This document shows, piece after piece, positions 20,512-30,981 of a DNA stretch of 31,706 nt. The notes beneath the pieces were generated by a model. That model did no database searches and was not told where the DNA came from. It was given only the letters and a program-made list of their open reading frames with translations. The stretch's first letter is position 1; each line of letters opens with the position of its first letter. Position numbers and translations under genes: made by a program. This DNA is from Hysterium pulicare CBS 123377 (lineage: Eukaryota > Ascomycota > Dothideomycetes > Hysteriales > Hysteriaceae). The stretch lies in NCBI GenBank assembly GCA_000467715.1, contig AJFK01000425.1, forward strand, positions 1 to 31,706, in the 5' to 3' direction.

Positions 20512-22537
20512 TCAGATCATTTGCTGCCAAACGCCCTCGTCAAGGAAGTCGAACACGGTAGTCTCGTAGCTCGATTGATTCCCAAGTTGTTCGTCTGTGG
20601 TAGGTGGCATCAGCGTAATATCATCAACGAATGAGTGCATAGGAGTTGTTATTCCCTGGAAGTTCGCTGCATCTACACGAGGATGCGTTGCAAGTGGATC
20701 CCCTTCTCGGTCTTGTCGATGCTGTCGACGTCTTCTTCTCGCGTCATGCATATCCTTCATTCTCCCCAGTCTCGATACCACCATATCGAGCCAGTAGGCC
20801 CGCTGTTCCGGGCCTTCCGGTCGAAGTTCATGGCGTGCTTGTTCCAGCTTGTGTCTGAATCCATCGATGACCGAAGAGAATTCGAGACCTAGGGTGGGAG
20901 CCAACGTACTGTCCCAACCAGGCACGGTGGTGGAGTCTAAGAGTGTAATCTTAGAAAGATCGATGACAGCATGGCCAAACTGCGCCCATATCGGATACGG
21001 GTACATGAAGCAAAGCTGTGACGCAAGAGAATCTAATGATTCAAAGAAGAACTTCAAGGCTTCAAGGATTTTATGAAGCATGGACAGCCTTAAGGTATGA
21101 GGTGGCTGCTGGTAAGCCAAGCAGCCGCTGTCGGCGGAACTATCTTCCTCAAGTGCGATGTCATACAAGTAGAGCTTTATTGTATTGTAGTGGATTCGAA
21201 AATGATAACTCAGAGGAAGTCGAGACAAGTGAAGTGGCGTCGAGATCCCTGACGGGGTCGTAATACTTTCAATTGCCGAGATGCTTGCCGCCATTTGGCG
21301 TTCTAGGTCTCCCTCCAGTGCCGAAATGCACATCGACACCGGAGCTGATGAGAGTGGCGGAGAATCTAACTCGTCGTAGGAAAGCGTTCGGCCAATGCGA
21401 TCAGCAATTCGAACAAGCCTTATCAGATGAACCAGATAAAGATCGCTTGGGAATTCCTTCGCCTCCTCGAGTGCGCGACAACACTCATCTGTGTATCGTA
21501 CGAATTTCATCGGCTCCATATACCTGATACATATTGATGTTCTATAGGAAGAGGTCAGCAACGAACGACAAATATGGCAAGTATGACCCACTCAAGTGAA
21601 CTTACATCTGCGTCAGGTAGAAACAGCCAAGATAAGCCCTGCGTTCCTCGAGAGTTCGAGGCCCGAAGAGAATCCGATGCTCCTTGCCAAAGTGAACGCC
21701 ACCCGGTACTGCAGGATCAGAAAGGTTGGACAGATTGGACTTCGCCATCTTCGGCTGCTTGTTCAAACCTAGATCAATCATCATGGCCAATGCAAGGTTA
21801 AGGAGACTAGTGAACGATGAACCGATCCTGAGGTGAATATGATACCATGATAGGTACACAAGGAGGCCCTGAAGAAGGTCAAGGCTCTGTTCTCCTTGAA
21901 CTAAGATACGTTGACCCAAATCTTCACGGATCTTCTTAGCCAGTTCGAGTTGAGAGGAGACTTCTTGGTAAAAGCTGGCCATAACAATTGTTGTGTAAAG
22001 AAACGGTTTCTCCTTTCTCAAGTCGGCTGCTCGAGTGTTTTCTCGTACAAGGACAAAGAGTAGCAGGGGTGCAATATCTGATCGATAGGTATCCAACATT
22101 CTTTCGGCATCAGGCCCCGTTGGGAGTAGTTCGCTTCCACGAACGTTATCCTGTCTACTTTCAAGTTGATGCTGAGATGCTGCCAACAGTGCGGCCATTC
22201 CATCTACCTTCTCCTCAAGTCTCGTGACAATTCTATTCATATCAGATACTAAAATGAAGGGCTGACTTGAGAGGCTACCTGTTTTGAGAGGCCGGTTTGC
22301 GCCGATGAGCCCCGGGCAACTGGACGGTACATGGCTTATTCAGCCGTCTGCATCTGTCGACATGGCTCAGCGGCCTATTTGGGGGCAGAATTGATTGGTT
22401 AGGCGCGGCTCATATGAAAGAACTTACCGCTTACAACCGCCATCTCCTTCTTGCGGCTCGCATTTCACTTTGGCGTGGGAACACTGCTTGCAAGCTTTTG
22501 GACCCCGGAGACCCAGACCCTCGTCCATCATTACCAT
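20512..22537 (-). CDS. Zn2Cys6 fungal transcription factor
   Basis: Minus-strand exons are 22537-22428, 22353-22279, 22232-21606 and 21541-20512. Introns are 74, 46 and 64 nt, and the product is 613 residues. The first splice completes the binuclear zinc cluster: C-x2-C-x6-C in exon 1 (ACKQCSHAKVKC) and C-x2-C-x6-C across the join (GCKRCRRLNKPC). The second splice leads into a short coiled-coil linker (RIVTRLEEKVDGMAALL). A fungal-specific transcription factor domain follows (DLLQGLLVYLSWYH near 180-193, LALAMMIDLGLN near 208-219). The C-terminus is polar and includes an RRRRRQHRQ stretch. Three nearby ATGs (22537, 22531, 22528) could start it. It is transcribed away from the MFS gene across a shared region with repeated CGG-N6-CGG sites, so it probably controls that gene and itself. 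Confidence 0.87.
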
Positions 22538-22623
22538 TCGGAGCAGGGTGAACGGAGCACAGTGGCCTATGCGTGCACGCAAGTAACCGGGGATTTGATT
22601 GAGTAGTACATGACTGTGAACTT

Positions 22624-22636
22624 CCGTCTGCTCCGA
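22624..22636 (-). promoter_or_regulatory. CGG-N6-CGG site (TCGGAGCAGACGG)
   Basis: On the minus strand this reads TCGGAGCAGACGG, about 90 bp upstream of the regulator start. It contains the same TCGGAGCAG core as the sites on the MFS side and two CGG triplets six bases apart, as zinc-cluster dimers often prefer. Confidence 0.5.
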
Positions 22637-22819
22637 TTGATGTTCGAGCTCGAGAACGTGACACCTCTGGAGTGTGGGACGTTGTCACGTAGATGCGATC
22701 TGGTCAAAGTCTCTAGAATACGAGGTAAAGTTTGAGTCTATTCAAAGGGATATGCTATGGTCGCTTGTTTTCGATTGAGAGTGATAGAGATGAATCAAAG
22801 TATGATGTCGATGGTAAGA

Positions 22820-22836
22820 CGGAGTCGGAGCAGCCG
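22820..22836 (+). promoter_or_regulatory. CGG-rich site with TCGGAGCAG core
   Basis: Reads CGGAGTCGGAGCAGCCG: two direct CGG triplets three bases apart and an inverted CCG five bases after the second. The core at 22825-22833 is identical to the others in this intergenic region. Confidence 0.45.
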
Positions 22837-23114
22837 TGTCCGCGTCGAAGGATTTCGAGCTTACGTCAGCTCACCTCCACCTTAATCTGACAATTCGATC
22901 GGACACGGAGCGCTTACTCACAATATTCGACTCAACATATCTCTTGGAAGGCTATCTCTTGGCCCGATATGAGAACAAGACCCAGAAGAGTATTACTAAC
23001 AGAATCTCAAGTCTTTTGGCTCGCGTTTACTCGCATACAAGAGTGATGTGCGAAATTGACCATGCCAGCGTCGTAAAAGTGAGAATGATCATGCTATACC
23101 TAGGTATCTCTCAG

Positions 23115-23138
23115 TCGGAGCAGTCGGAGCAGTCGGAA
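23115..23138 (+). promoter_or_regulatory. Tandem TCGGAGCAG operator-like repeat
   Basis: Two full copies of TCGGAGCAG (23115-23123 and 23124-23132) and a third partial copy (TCGGAA) lie end to end about 100 bp before the MFS start. This gives three CGG triplets each six bases apart. It is a candidate binding array for the divergent Zn2Cys6 regulator. Confidence 0.55.
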
Positions 23139-23232
23139 GATGGTGGGTTCCATATAAGTCTTGTGGGAAGGAGGCTTCAGACCTTGTGCGCCAAGTCATT
23201 ACCACCCCTCTGAGACACCTATACACACTGTG

Positions 23233-25381
23233 ATGCAAGCTTCAACCCCAGAAAATACTATCGACTCGAAGATGGAGCCAACCGACGGGTCCAGAAACGA
23301 GGCTGAAAAGGATGTAACGAATGACAAGTCGGAAGTCTCTAAACAATCCAACCACCCAGCGTTGCCATCAGAAGAACAAGGGCCAAATACTACCCCCCTC
23401 AGTCCATTGAAGCTATACACCCTCCTTTGGGCGCTATGCTTTGCAATCTTCCTCATGGCACTCAATGGATCCATTGTCTCCACGGTCAGTGTTATTGAAC
23501 ATCTCGAAGTCAACCCACGATGTGACTGTGGCTTATGCTGTTCAGGCTATTCCCAAAATCACGTCTCAATTCAATTCTCTCGAAGACATTGGATGGTACG
23601 GAAGCGCCTATCTTCTAGCTACGTGAGTATATGCTGAATCTCGTCTTTTTGACGAAAAGTGCTAACAATTGCCCCCAGTTGCTCACTTCAGCCATTGAGT
23701 GGCAAGATATATACCAATTTTCCAATCAAAGTAGGATTCGAATTTTTTTTGGGGGGGGACCTAGGACGCCCATTTTTCGTTGATGGATTGTTTAACTACC
23801 CTGAACGACTACTTTGTGGTTAGACTCACAACACCCTACTGACTCTTTCTCTATTCAGACCAGTTTTATATCATTCCTGCTTGTTTTTAGCCTAGGATCT
23901 CTAATCTCCGCCGCCGCAAGTTCCTCAAAGATGTTCATCGTCGGAAGAGCCTTCCAAGGCATGGGAGGAGCGGGGCTTCTGAATGGTGCGTTTAATATCA
24001 TTGCTGCTGCGGCTCCAAGAGAACAAAGACCGTGTAAGTCGTTCCCTTCTATACATATCAATCGCCCTTAACGATTAATCAATAGTTCTCATTGGAACTG
24101 GAATGGGCATTTCTGCCATTGGTATGGTCATTGGTCCCTTGATAGGCGGTGCACTAACCGAGGACGTCTCCTGGCGATGGTGTAAGTCCGCGCTGTACTC
24201 TAGCTACAAGGATTTACACTCAGTGCTACGTAGGCTTCTATATCAATCTCCCGCCGAGCGGATTGGTTATAATTATTCTGTTGTGCCTCACTATCCCCGA
24301 GCAGATGGAGAAGAAACCCGTACGATCCAATTTCAAAGCAATCGTAACCCAATTAGATCTCGTGGGCTTCGCTTTATTCGCCCCGGCCGTCATTATGTTT
24401 CTGCTTGCCATGACCTGGGGAGGCGTCAATTACGCTTGGAAATCCGCCACCATTATCGGACTGTTCTGCGGCTCCATTGGAACGCTCTGTGTCTTTGCCG
24501 CCTGGGAGATCTATCGTGGAGATCAGGCCATGATACCGCCAAAGATCATAACTGGACGTCTGGTTCTATTCGGGAGTTTGACGTCCGCCTTCCAGATGGG
24601 CTCGTTGCTGCTATTGACTTACTACCTTCCCTTGTGGTTCCAAGTCGTGAAAGAAGCAAGTCCCCTTAAGAGTGGTGTCATGACGTTGCCAACAATGATA
24701 GCCCAGTGCATTTCGGGGATCTTGGTGGGGAAGTTCGGTAAGTCATTCGAATAAATACTGGCCTTGTCTTTGCTGAACATCGAGCAGTCCAAGTAGTAGG
24801 CTACTGCACACCATGGGCATTATTTGGGAGCATGCTTTCGGCCATTGGTTCAGGATTGATGACCACGTTCAACCCATCTACCGGTGCTGGCAAATGGATC
24901 GGCTACCAGATCATGACTGGAGCTGGCCGAGGGTCCGTCATTCAAATGGTAACTCCTCTGTTTACCCGCCTAGAATCCTTCTAACGCAACTTGAAAGCCT
25001 ATAACCGCAATCCAAGCCTTCCTCCCAGCCAACGAAGTCGCCATAGCGACAGCCATGGTATTCTTCAGCCAATACTTTTCCGGAGCGATTTTCCTCGCCG
25101 TTGGTGAAACCATCTTCACCAACAGCCTGCGACCAGCGCTGTCCAAGTACGCTCCAAACGTTGATGCCAAGAAACTCATCGACGTCGGCGCTTCCGGATT
25201 CCGCTCTGTAGTGTCCAAGGCAGATATCCCTGGGGTTCTTCGCGCGTATGATCATGCTATCACGCGGACATTCTATCTTGCGCTTGCGGGAGCGGCGACG
25301 GCGTTTGTTACTAGTTATGGTATGGGATTCAAGAGATTGCCAGAGCGTGAAAATAAAGAGAGGGTAGAGGAAAAATCTTGA
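23233..25381 (+). CDS. MFS multidrug/toxin efflux transporter (DHA2-like)
   Basis: Eight exons: 23233-23484, 23546-23622, 23679-23730, 23859-24033, 24086-24181, 24234-24737, 24788-24948 and 24998-25381. Seven introns join in frame to give 566 residues. A polar cytosolic N-terminus of about 60 residues precedes the first helix ([19 protein letters not shown]). [20 protein letters not shown] is typical of fungal 14-helix drug/H+ antiporters. Motif B appears as [13 protein letters not shown] and antiporter motif C as [12 protein letters not shown], followed by [14 protein letters not shown]. The C-terminal tail is short and charged. Such pumps export toxins, antibiotics or fungicides from the plasma membrane using the proton gradient; the substrate is not predictable. 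The third intron is 128 nt and holds a T8-G8 tract. Confidence 0.88.
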
Positions 25382-26059
25382 GAACGGCTTGACATGGGTG
25401 GAGGCTTTAATTTCACGTACACATAGGGATACCACACTAAATATTATTTCGGTACATACGCCCAACAAACAAATTCCGGAGACTACAAAGATTGATGTTG
25501 CGAAGGCTGGGTGAACAAATAGATTCCAACGAGTAGAAGGCTGGCTGTCAAACAATGGTGGGAAACCAATGGAACGGAGTGTGGATCACATGACATGTTC
25601 AGTATCAAGCACCCGCGCTATATGAATACTCGATAGCAGTATGTGCCTTTGGAGCTCAAAACTGGCATTGTAAAAGCTAAGATACGTCAGCACCTAGATA
25701 ACGTGCGGAGAAACATCATCATGTGGAGCTAGGATAAACTTGGATATTGCTGACACGTGTAATATGCCAGCAACTATGCCAATGTCTGAAGCAAGTCGTG
25801 CATACGTTCAAAACAAACTCCTTCACTTACATGCCTAGAGTATGTCGCCTTCACCCAGCCTCACTCCCCAACCATATAAATACACCTCCACCACCCTTCT
25901 ACACCTACCCATAACTTCAACAGCATTCTCAATACCTTCTACTTCGCAGACCATCCACCTGTCAAACATAAATACTAGTACCAAAACAGTAAACGAAGAA
26001 CGGCTAACAGCACCAGTGTCAGTGGGCGATACCCTGATCCCCTTCAACACGCACGGCGA
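25382..26059. other. Intergenic region with upstream open frame and TATA
   Basis: This is the 3' flank of the transporter, then a CACGTG near 25754. From ATG 25842 a 76-codon frame (SLTPQPYKYTSTTLL ... LIPFNTHGECRL) runs to 26072, just overlapping the next gene in another frame. A TATAAATA at 25875-25882 with a CT-rich run after it lies inside this frame, so it may be leader rather than coding. A GTAAAC donor at 25989 and CAG at 26065 would splice it in frame to the DPRMM protein. Confidence 0.4.
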
Positions 26060-26587
26060 ATGCAGGCTATGAGGGAGCAGATGGCCGCAATGGCGATGAA
26101 TGATCCGCGGATGGGTGGGGGAAGAGGAGGTAGAAGAGGTCCTGATATGAGGATGGGGGATCCTAGAATGATGCAAATGATGGATCCTAGGATGATGGGT
26201 GGAGGGGGCAGAAGTGGCGGGCATAGACGGAGGGGTTATAGTGATCCTAGAATAGTGGGGGTCCCTAGGATGATCGGAGATCCTGAAACGATGGGCGACA
26301 TGGGCGGCTTGATTGGCATGCTGGACCAAATGATGGACCAAATGATGCATCAAAGGGTGGATCAATGGATGGATCCGAACAACATGAATCCCAGAAGGAT
26401 GGATCAGAGTATGATAGATCCGAGAATGACAGATCCCAGAATGACAGATCCGAGAATGATGGATCCTAGGATGATGGATCCGAGGATGATGGATCCTAGG
26501 ATGATGGGACCTGGTGGACCTGGAGGTCGACGTGGGCCTAGGCGTGGTGGGCGACGAGGAGGAGGACCTCGAAATCCCTACTGTTAA
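26060..26587 (+). CDS. Met/Arg/Gly-rich protein with DPRMM repeats
   Basis: The open frame from ATG 26060 encodes 175 residues. The composition is extreme: about a fifth Met, with Arg, Gly, Asp and Pro making up much of the rest. DPRM-type motifs occur throughout and become six perfect-length 5-residue units at 26411-26500. The ends are Gly/Arg-rich (GGGRGGRRG near the start, GRRGPRRGGRRGGG near the end), like RGG-type RNA-binding or disordered proteins. A Met/Gln/Asp stretch (MLDQMMDQMMHQ) lies in the middle. An alternative two-exon model starts at 25842 and gives 222 residues. No family is recognised. The antisense strand is open over the same span, which warns that the frame could partly reflect the repeat. 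Confidence 0.5.
   Translation: MQAMREQMAAMAMNDPRMGGGRGGRRGPDMRMGDPRMMQMMDPRMMGGGGRSGGHRRRGYSDPRIVGVPRMIGDPETMGDMGGLIGMLDQMMDQMMHQRVDQWMDPNNMNPRRMDQSMIDPRMTDPRMTDPRMMDPRMMDPRMMDPRMMGPGGPGGRRGPRRGGRRGGGPRNPYC
26411..26500 (+). repeat. 15-bp coding tandem repeat, six units
   Basis: Six consecutive 15-base units, each ATG-(ATA/ACA/ATG)-GAT-CCN-(AGA/AGG), encode M-(I/T/M)-D-P-R. Isolated copies of the same unit occur earlier in the gene (for example near 26110 and 26157), so the array has probably expanded from a dispersed motif. Confidence 0.85.
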
Positions 26588-26779
26588 ACTAGTTAGTGGT
26601 AGATCGACCTTGCTCACATCGTTATTGAGAACATCCCGATACACTTTACGATTCTTGATAATATTTTCAAGTAGACTTCCCTATGAATGCTCCATCCTCA
26701 CTAAAATTTCCCATGGATCCAGACTAATTTACTGCTTATCCAATCAATTAGCGGACAGCCGACCGCATGAGATCTCTGG

Positions 26780-27300
26780 CTTATGTCAGCCCCCGAGAAA
26801 GGGTATATAACTCTTCCTTCTAACCTCTTCCTCACCTCTCCACTACAACGCAGACGGGACTCCTGTGAGTCAAGTTATAGTGGCCAAGATATGCACTATT
26901 CTTCGGTGACCATCATCCTCATCATCTCTCTCTTTTCTTCCTTACCTGTATCCTAAAATCCCAGCAGCCGCAAGAAACATCCAAGAAGTCCGGTACATCA
27001 TTCCCTGATTCATACCACACATGGGAATGACGAGAAAAATTGGTGATTCTCTTTCACAGCACCATGTGGTATATTGGATATCTCAGGCGAAGGGGCTGGG
27101 GAAACACCGCACTCCTTTTCGAACATTTCCTGAGGCTCTTGGAGTCTTCCTGCTGTGAGGGATACAATAAGGCTAGAGAGGCAACAGATATTTGTATTCT
27201 CGAAGGCTCAGAAAGGTCGCGATCTAGTGGAAATAGTGCCAATCATGGAAAGTGTGGGTTAAGCTTATGTAATACCCCTTGAAACTCCTTCTTTGCCTCC
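26780..27300 (+). repeat. Array cell a (weak copy)
   Basis: TATATAA at 26804-26810 is followed by a CT-rich leader and ACAACGCAGACGGGAC (26845-26860). A CT-rich stretch lies at 26915-26945. The usual closing box is not evident. Confidence 0.35.
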
Positions 27301-27308
27301 ACCCCAGA

Positions 27309-27638
27309 TATAAAACCCTCTCCCACCCTCCTTTGATGCAAAACACAGACCTTGACAACTGTTGAAATAATGAAAAACTTTCAGTGCATCGACAATAAGT
27401 ACTTCTTCTGACACATAAAATGTGTCTAGAGGTGCTTCATCACACCGAAGACATCAAACCACTGGGTCTATGTGCGCTTCTTCGCTGCTGAACGATACAG
27501 AAATCAGTTTCAACATCATGGAGTGGCAAACTGACTGAGTTCTTTGGGGCTAGAACGGCTCCTGTTGAGCGCCTTGCTGACTGATGACATCGATCGATAT
27601 CAAACACGTTTTTGGAATACAGCGCAGAAGAGCCATGG
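27309..27638 (+). repeat. Array cell b
   Basis: TATAAAA lies at 27309-27315 with a CT-rich run and AAAACACAG after it. A CTGACTGATGAC branch-like stretch near 27577 precedes the closing box ATACAGCGCAGAAGAGCC at 27617-27634, which runs into CATGG. Confidence 0.5.
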
Positions 27639-27723
27639 CAGCCAAGGGAAAACGAGTTTTGCAGTTTAAATACCGTGAGGTACTGTTGCTATTGATAGTT
27701 CGTAGGAAGACCAGGGAAGACAG

Positions 27724-28146
27724 GTATTTATAATTGGAAATTAAAACCCTAAAGAAGGATTCTACGGGTCTACAATTCGCTACAAACAACTGCTGGGTAA
27801 GAGACCGATGTGAGACCTTGCTAATATCCTCAGAAGGGTACCATACATGTCGAGGGTTATAATTTAGGCTTTGTCTATGCTGTTAGACTCTGTTTTGAAA
27901 GTGCAATATACCACCCTTTTGTAGTAATGACCTTCATCAGGTCTTCCCTCCCTTCAATCTTTTCACCATCTTTCCACATCTACTCTCCAAATTGCACTAA
28001 ACTCATATCCTCTAGCTAAGCACGAAGGCTTCACAATCCCTAACGTCCCAATCCAAAAGTCCACACCATAGCAGTATCGTTCCTTAGGCCAGTTAACCAC
28101 ATCGTTTGCTCAAACTTCAATGTGGCACAACGCAGAAGATATCATG
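27724..28146 (+). repeat. Array cell c
   Basis: It has a weak TATTTATAA near 27724, a block at 27743-27789 that also occurs in cell d, a CT-rich stretch at 27940-27990, AAAGTCCACACCA at 28057-28069, TTAACCACATCG at 28093-28104, and the closing box CACAACGCAGAAGATATCATG at 28126-28146. Confidence 0.5.
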
Positions 28147-28279
28147 ATAAATGCAAAACATTCTCGTTGACGAGCTATGTTATTTGTCTATTTGACCATG
28201 GGAAAGAATTGAAGAGAGGAAAGACGGAGGTAGGAGATGTGCATATCCCGAATGAAGAGGAGCCGTGACTTCGACACAC

Positions 28280-28890
28280 CACGTGACTTTCAAACCATTC
28301 TGCTTCTTCTAAAAGATATATCAGCCTCGCTCCTGTTCATCATTTTTTTAATCACACATAAGCCCACTTAGCTCCACAGTCTTAAGCTAGGTTTCGAGAT
28401 TAAGTCACGGATACCATGCATCCCATAGCGTGTCGGAGCCAAAACTAAGGCGAACAAAGATTCTATGGGTTGGCAGTCCGCTGCAAGAACAATGTGATGC
28501 AAGAGTACAACGTGGTGGTGTAGAGTGCCGGACCGGAAACTAGCTAAGTGGTGCAAGCGAGTTGGAAATGTGGGGGAAGAGACGGAGATTTGGACGTCTA
28601 GTATTTCCCTCCCGAGTTCTGGCTAGTGGTATAATGATGATACTCACTAATCCTCCTATTTCATTCCACTGTTTCTAGAACCAGCTTGATTCCAGTGTGA
28701 AGGTATAATATGATGCTTATCACCATCACCATTCCCAACTCCCTATGCATCCCTATTACTATGAAGTCTAGTATACTCGCAACCGCTCCCAACTTCCCAA
28801 GTCCCACTTCATAGTACTGCTCCTGGGCTATGTATTGAACACATGGTGCTGCATGTATATGGTTTTGGGATACAGCGCAGAAGAGCCATT
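28280..28890 (+). repeat. Array cell d
   Basis: CACGTGAC lies at 28280-28287, AGATATATC at 28314-28322, and a leader contains ACACATAAG. The block shared with cell c is at 28441-28492. A CT-rich stretch lies near 28720-28800. The closing box ATACAGCGCAGAAGAGCC begins at 28870. Confidence 0.5.
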
Positions 28891-29018
28891 AAGCATTTCT
28901 TCTTGTTATTCGAACGTTTTGAAGGTCCATCACCATTGCGTAGAGATAAAGATAGGGAGGGGGAGCGTATTTCTATTGAAGCAAAAAGGGGAATAAAAGT
29001 ATTAGAAGGCTAACGCGC

Positions 29019-29468
29019 CATGTGACCACCGAACTCTCCTCCCTCTATCCCTAGAATTTTTCTAAACTCCTCTAGCCTCTGCTTCCTCCTACTTACAACA
29101 CATAAGTCACCTAGTTCCAGACTTGCGAGATCAATCAACGCATCAACTTCACCTAATGGTGTCTGTCCGATCAGCAACCTGAGATACTAATGCTACTTGT
29201 GAGTTTGGTTTGCTTTCACCAAACAATTTCACTGTAATGATAGGTGGTGACAAGTCCAGGTTCATCTTCGAGGGTCTGTTGGTTTCGCTAAGTGAGGAGG
29301 GTGATCTGGAATGAATTTAATCATCTATCTGACTTGCTTCACCCTCAGCATTAAAAGAAGATAATAACACCCACTTCTACCTCCACCATATAAAAGGGGC
29401 TATATGAGATAAGTTGACCATATAAACGCCACGGTCTTGCAATTCCTTGAACCCAGTGCAAAGGAGCC
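29019..29468 (+). repeat. Array cell e
   Basis: CATGTGAC lies at 29019-29026, a CT-rich leader contains ACAACACATAAG, and a second TATAAAA is at 29389-29395. TTGACCATATA is at 29414-29424 and a degenerate closing box CCCAGTGCAAAGGAGCC at 29452-29468. Confidence 0.4.
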
Positions 29469-29611
29469 AAGACCACAGTAGTTCGAACCCTTTTGGTAGT
29501 AACGGATGCGCATCATCCTTATGTGGAACAAAAGAGGAACAGTGAGATGGTGAATTATCCCTCCGAATGATAAGAAGCACTGGTTCGATGAGTTGGGGCC
29601 GTTGGCTTACG

Positions 29612-30119
29612 ACGTGATTTCACTGCTCTGGAGAGAGACATAAACACTTCTTTCTACCCTCCCATCCTGCACAACACAATTCACTCAACTTCCGAGCGAA
29701 TCTATCTACGGAAGCAGATTGTTGCGAAAGCTACATGGAACGTCCCTAAACCAGAAAGTGGTAAAGGAGTGGCTTTTTGTGGTTGTGGTACTCTTCCTGC
29801 CCAAGCGGAGAGCAGGATGGTCAAGGGTTACTATCTTTAGAAGTTGCGCAGATTATATTAGGAGGATAATAATGCTCATCTATTCCAGTAATAGTATTCA
29901 TTCTCTATCCGACCTGCTTGAAACCAAGCAACGTACAAAAGAATGACACTCATCACCACCTACCTACCTCAAGCTCTCCTATTATGCCAACCCCAACCTC
30001 GCATCTATCCGAAGATGAAGCTTATCACGCTCTGACCACATCGATATGGCGATCTGGCCTGATTTACAGCATGTATTCGGAGGCGTTCTGCTTGACGGAT
30101 ACAGCGCAGAAGAAGCAAG
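29612..30119 (+). repeat. Array cell f
   Basis: ACGTGAT lies at 29612-29618, and a CT-rich leader contains CACAACACAATTCAC. ATGGAACGT is at 29735-29743, a CT-rich stretch near 29950-29985, CTGACCACATCG at 30032-30043, and the closing box ATACAGCGCAGAAGAAGCAAG at 30099-30119. Confidence 0.5.
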
Positions 30120-30214
30120 TTTAAGGACGAGCTGTAGCTTTAGTGAGGGCCCCTTGTGAAGCGGAACGAAGTTGAAGAGCTGGAGAAGTATATGGGAGAC
30201 CTTGGACTTACCCA

Positions 30215-30845
30215 GCACGTGACATTCTCATTCTCCTTCCTTTTTCCCTTTTCCCCTTTCTCCTAATATGTATAAATACATATCCTTCTATTCCTCTTTG
30301 CTTTTCTCACCACAAGTTACAACATACTCTTCTCAGCCCCAGTAGTAGGTTTATGAGGCTAACTTTCAGAGCTAGAGCGGTCTATGGAGCGTATCCGGTC
30401 CAGAAAGCTGAAGTGCCCAGCTGTATGTGTTTTTGGTTTGTTTCAATCAACATTAGAAAAGGTGATGATCGAATGTTGCGTCGGGCTTGATCCAGCTATG
30501 CATTCTACGTATTGGCAGCAAATGTGGAGAGAGAGCGTTGGGGTTCAAGCCTTGCTTCGAAGATTCAATCAACGTTAATAGGAGAATGACGGTATCCATC
30601 TCTCCTTACCTATCATACTAGTCATCACGATCGATTCATTTCATTCATCATCTCTATTATTCGCATCCCTCCTCCCTTCACCTTTCGAGTGCCAACCCCA
30701 ACGCCACATGCGTAAAGTCGGCGCGAAGGGTTGATACATCCGGATATCCCAAAGTCCACACCACATGGATACAGAACTCCACCGTGTTTGCCCACAAGTA
30801 TCCAACATTCATCCCAATTTTTGAACACAGCGCAGACGAGTCATG
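30215..30845 (+). repeat. Array cell g (clearest copy)
   Basis: GCACGTGACATTCTC lies at 30215-30229, a long CT-rich run follows, then TATAAATA at 30271-30278 and a leader ending CACAAGTTACAACA. ATGGAGCGT is at 30384-30392, CTTGATCCAGC at 30486-30496, AAAGTCCACACCA at 30751-30763, and the closing box ACACAGCGCAGACGAGTCATG at 30825-30845. Confidence 0.55.
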
Positions 30846-30981
30846 ATTGCTTTCGTGCAAACGTTCTAGTGATGGGAGCAACCTATTTCCTTTGTACAGG
30901 ACAGAAAGAACGGAGGGCGACGAGGTATTCATATGTAGGGAGTTTACTGTAAAGTAGACTGCATGTTACACGAGACATCTA

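Noticed and set aside
22249-22278. A 30-nt second intron ending at TTTTAG in the Zn2Cys6 gene
   Set aside because: Too short and out of frame. The acceptor at 22233 gives a 46-nt intron with a CTGAT branch and keeps the frame.
22836-23213. 125-codon + strand frame including an SEQSEQSE run
   Set aside because: It starts with GTG, which fungi rarely use, and the repeat comes from the TCGGAGCAG sites. It lies in the promoter between two well-supported divergent genes.
25835-26644. 269-codon antisense frame with HHPRI repeats
   Set aside because: It mirrors the DPRMM repeat; the reverse complement of ATGATGGATCC-type units is open by composition. There are no promoter or splice signs on the minus strand.
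29480-29492. GTTCGAACC-like T-loop suggesting a tRNA
   Set aside because: No matching A box or cloverleaf stems were found around it. No tRNA or rRNA was recognised elsewhere in the window.
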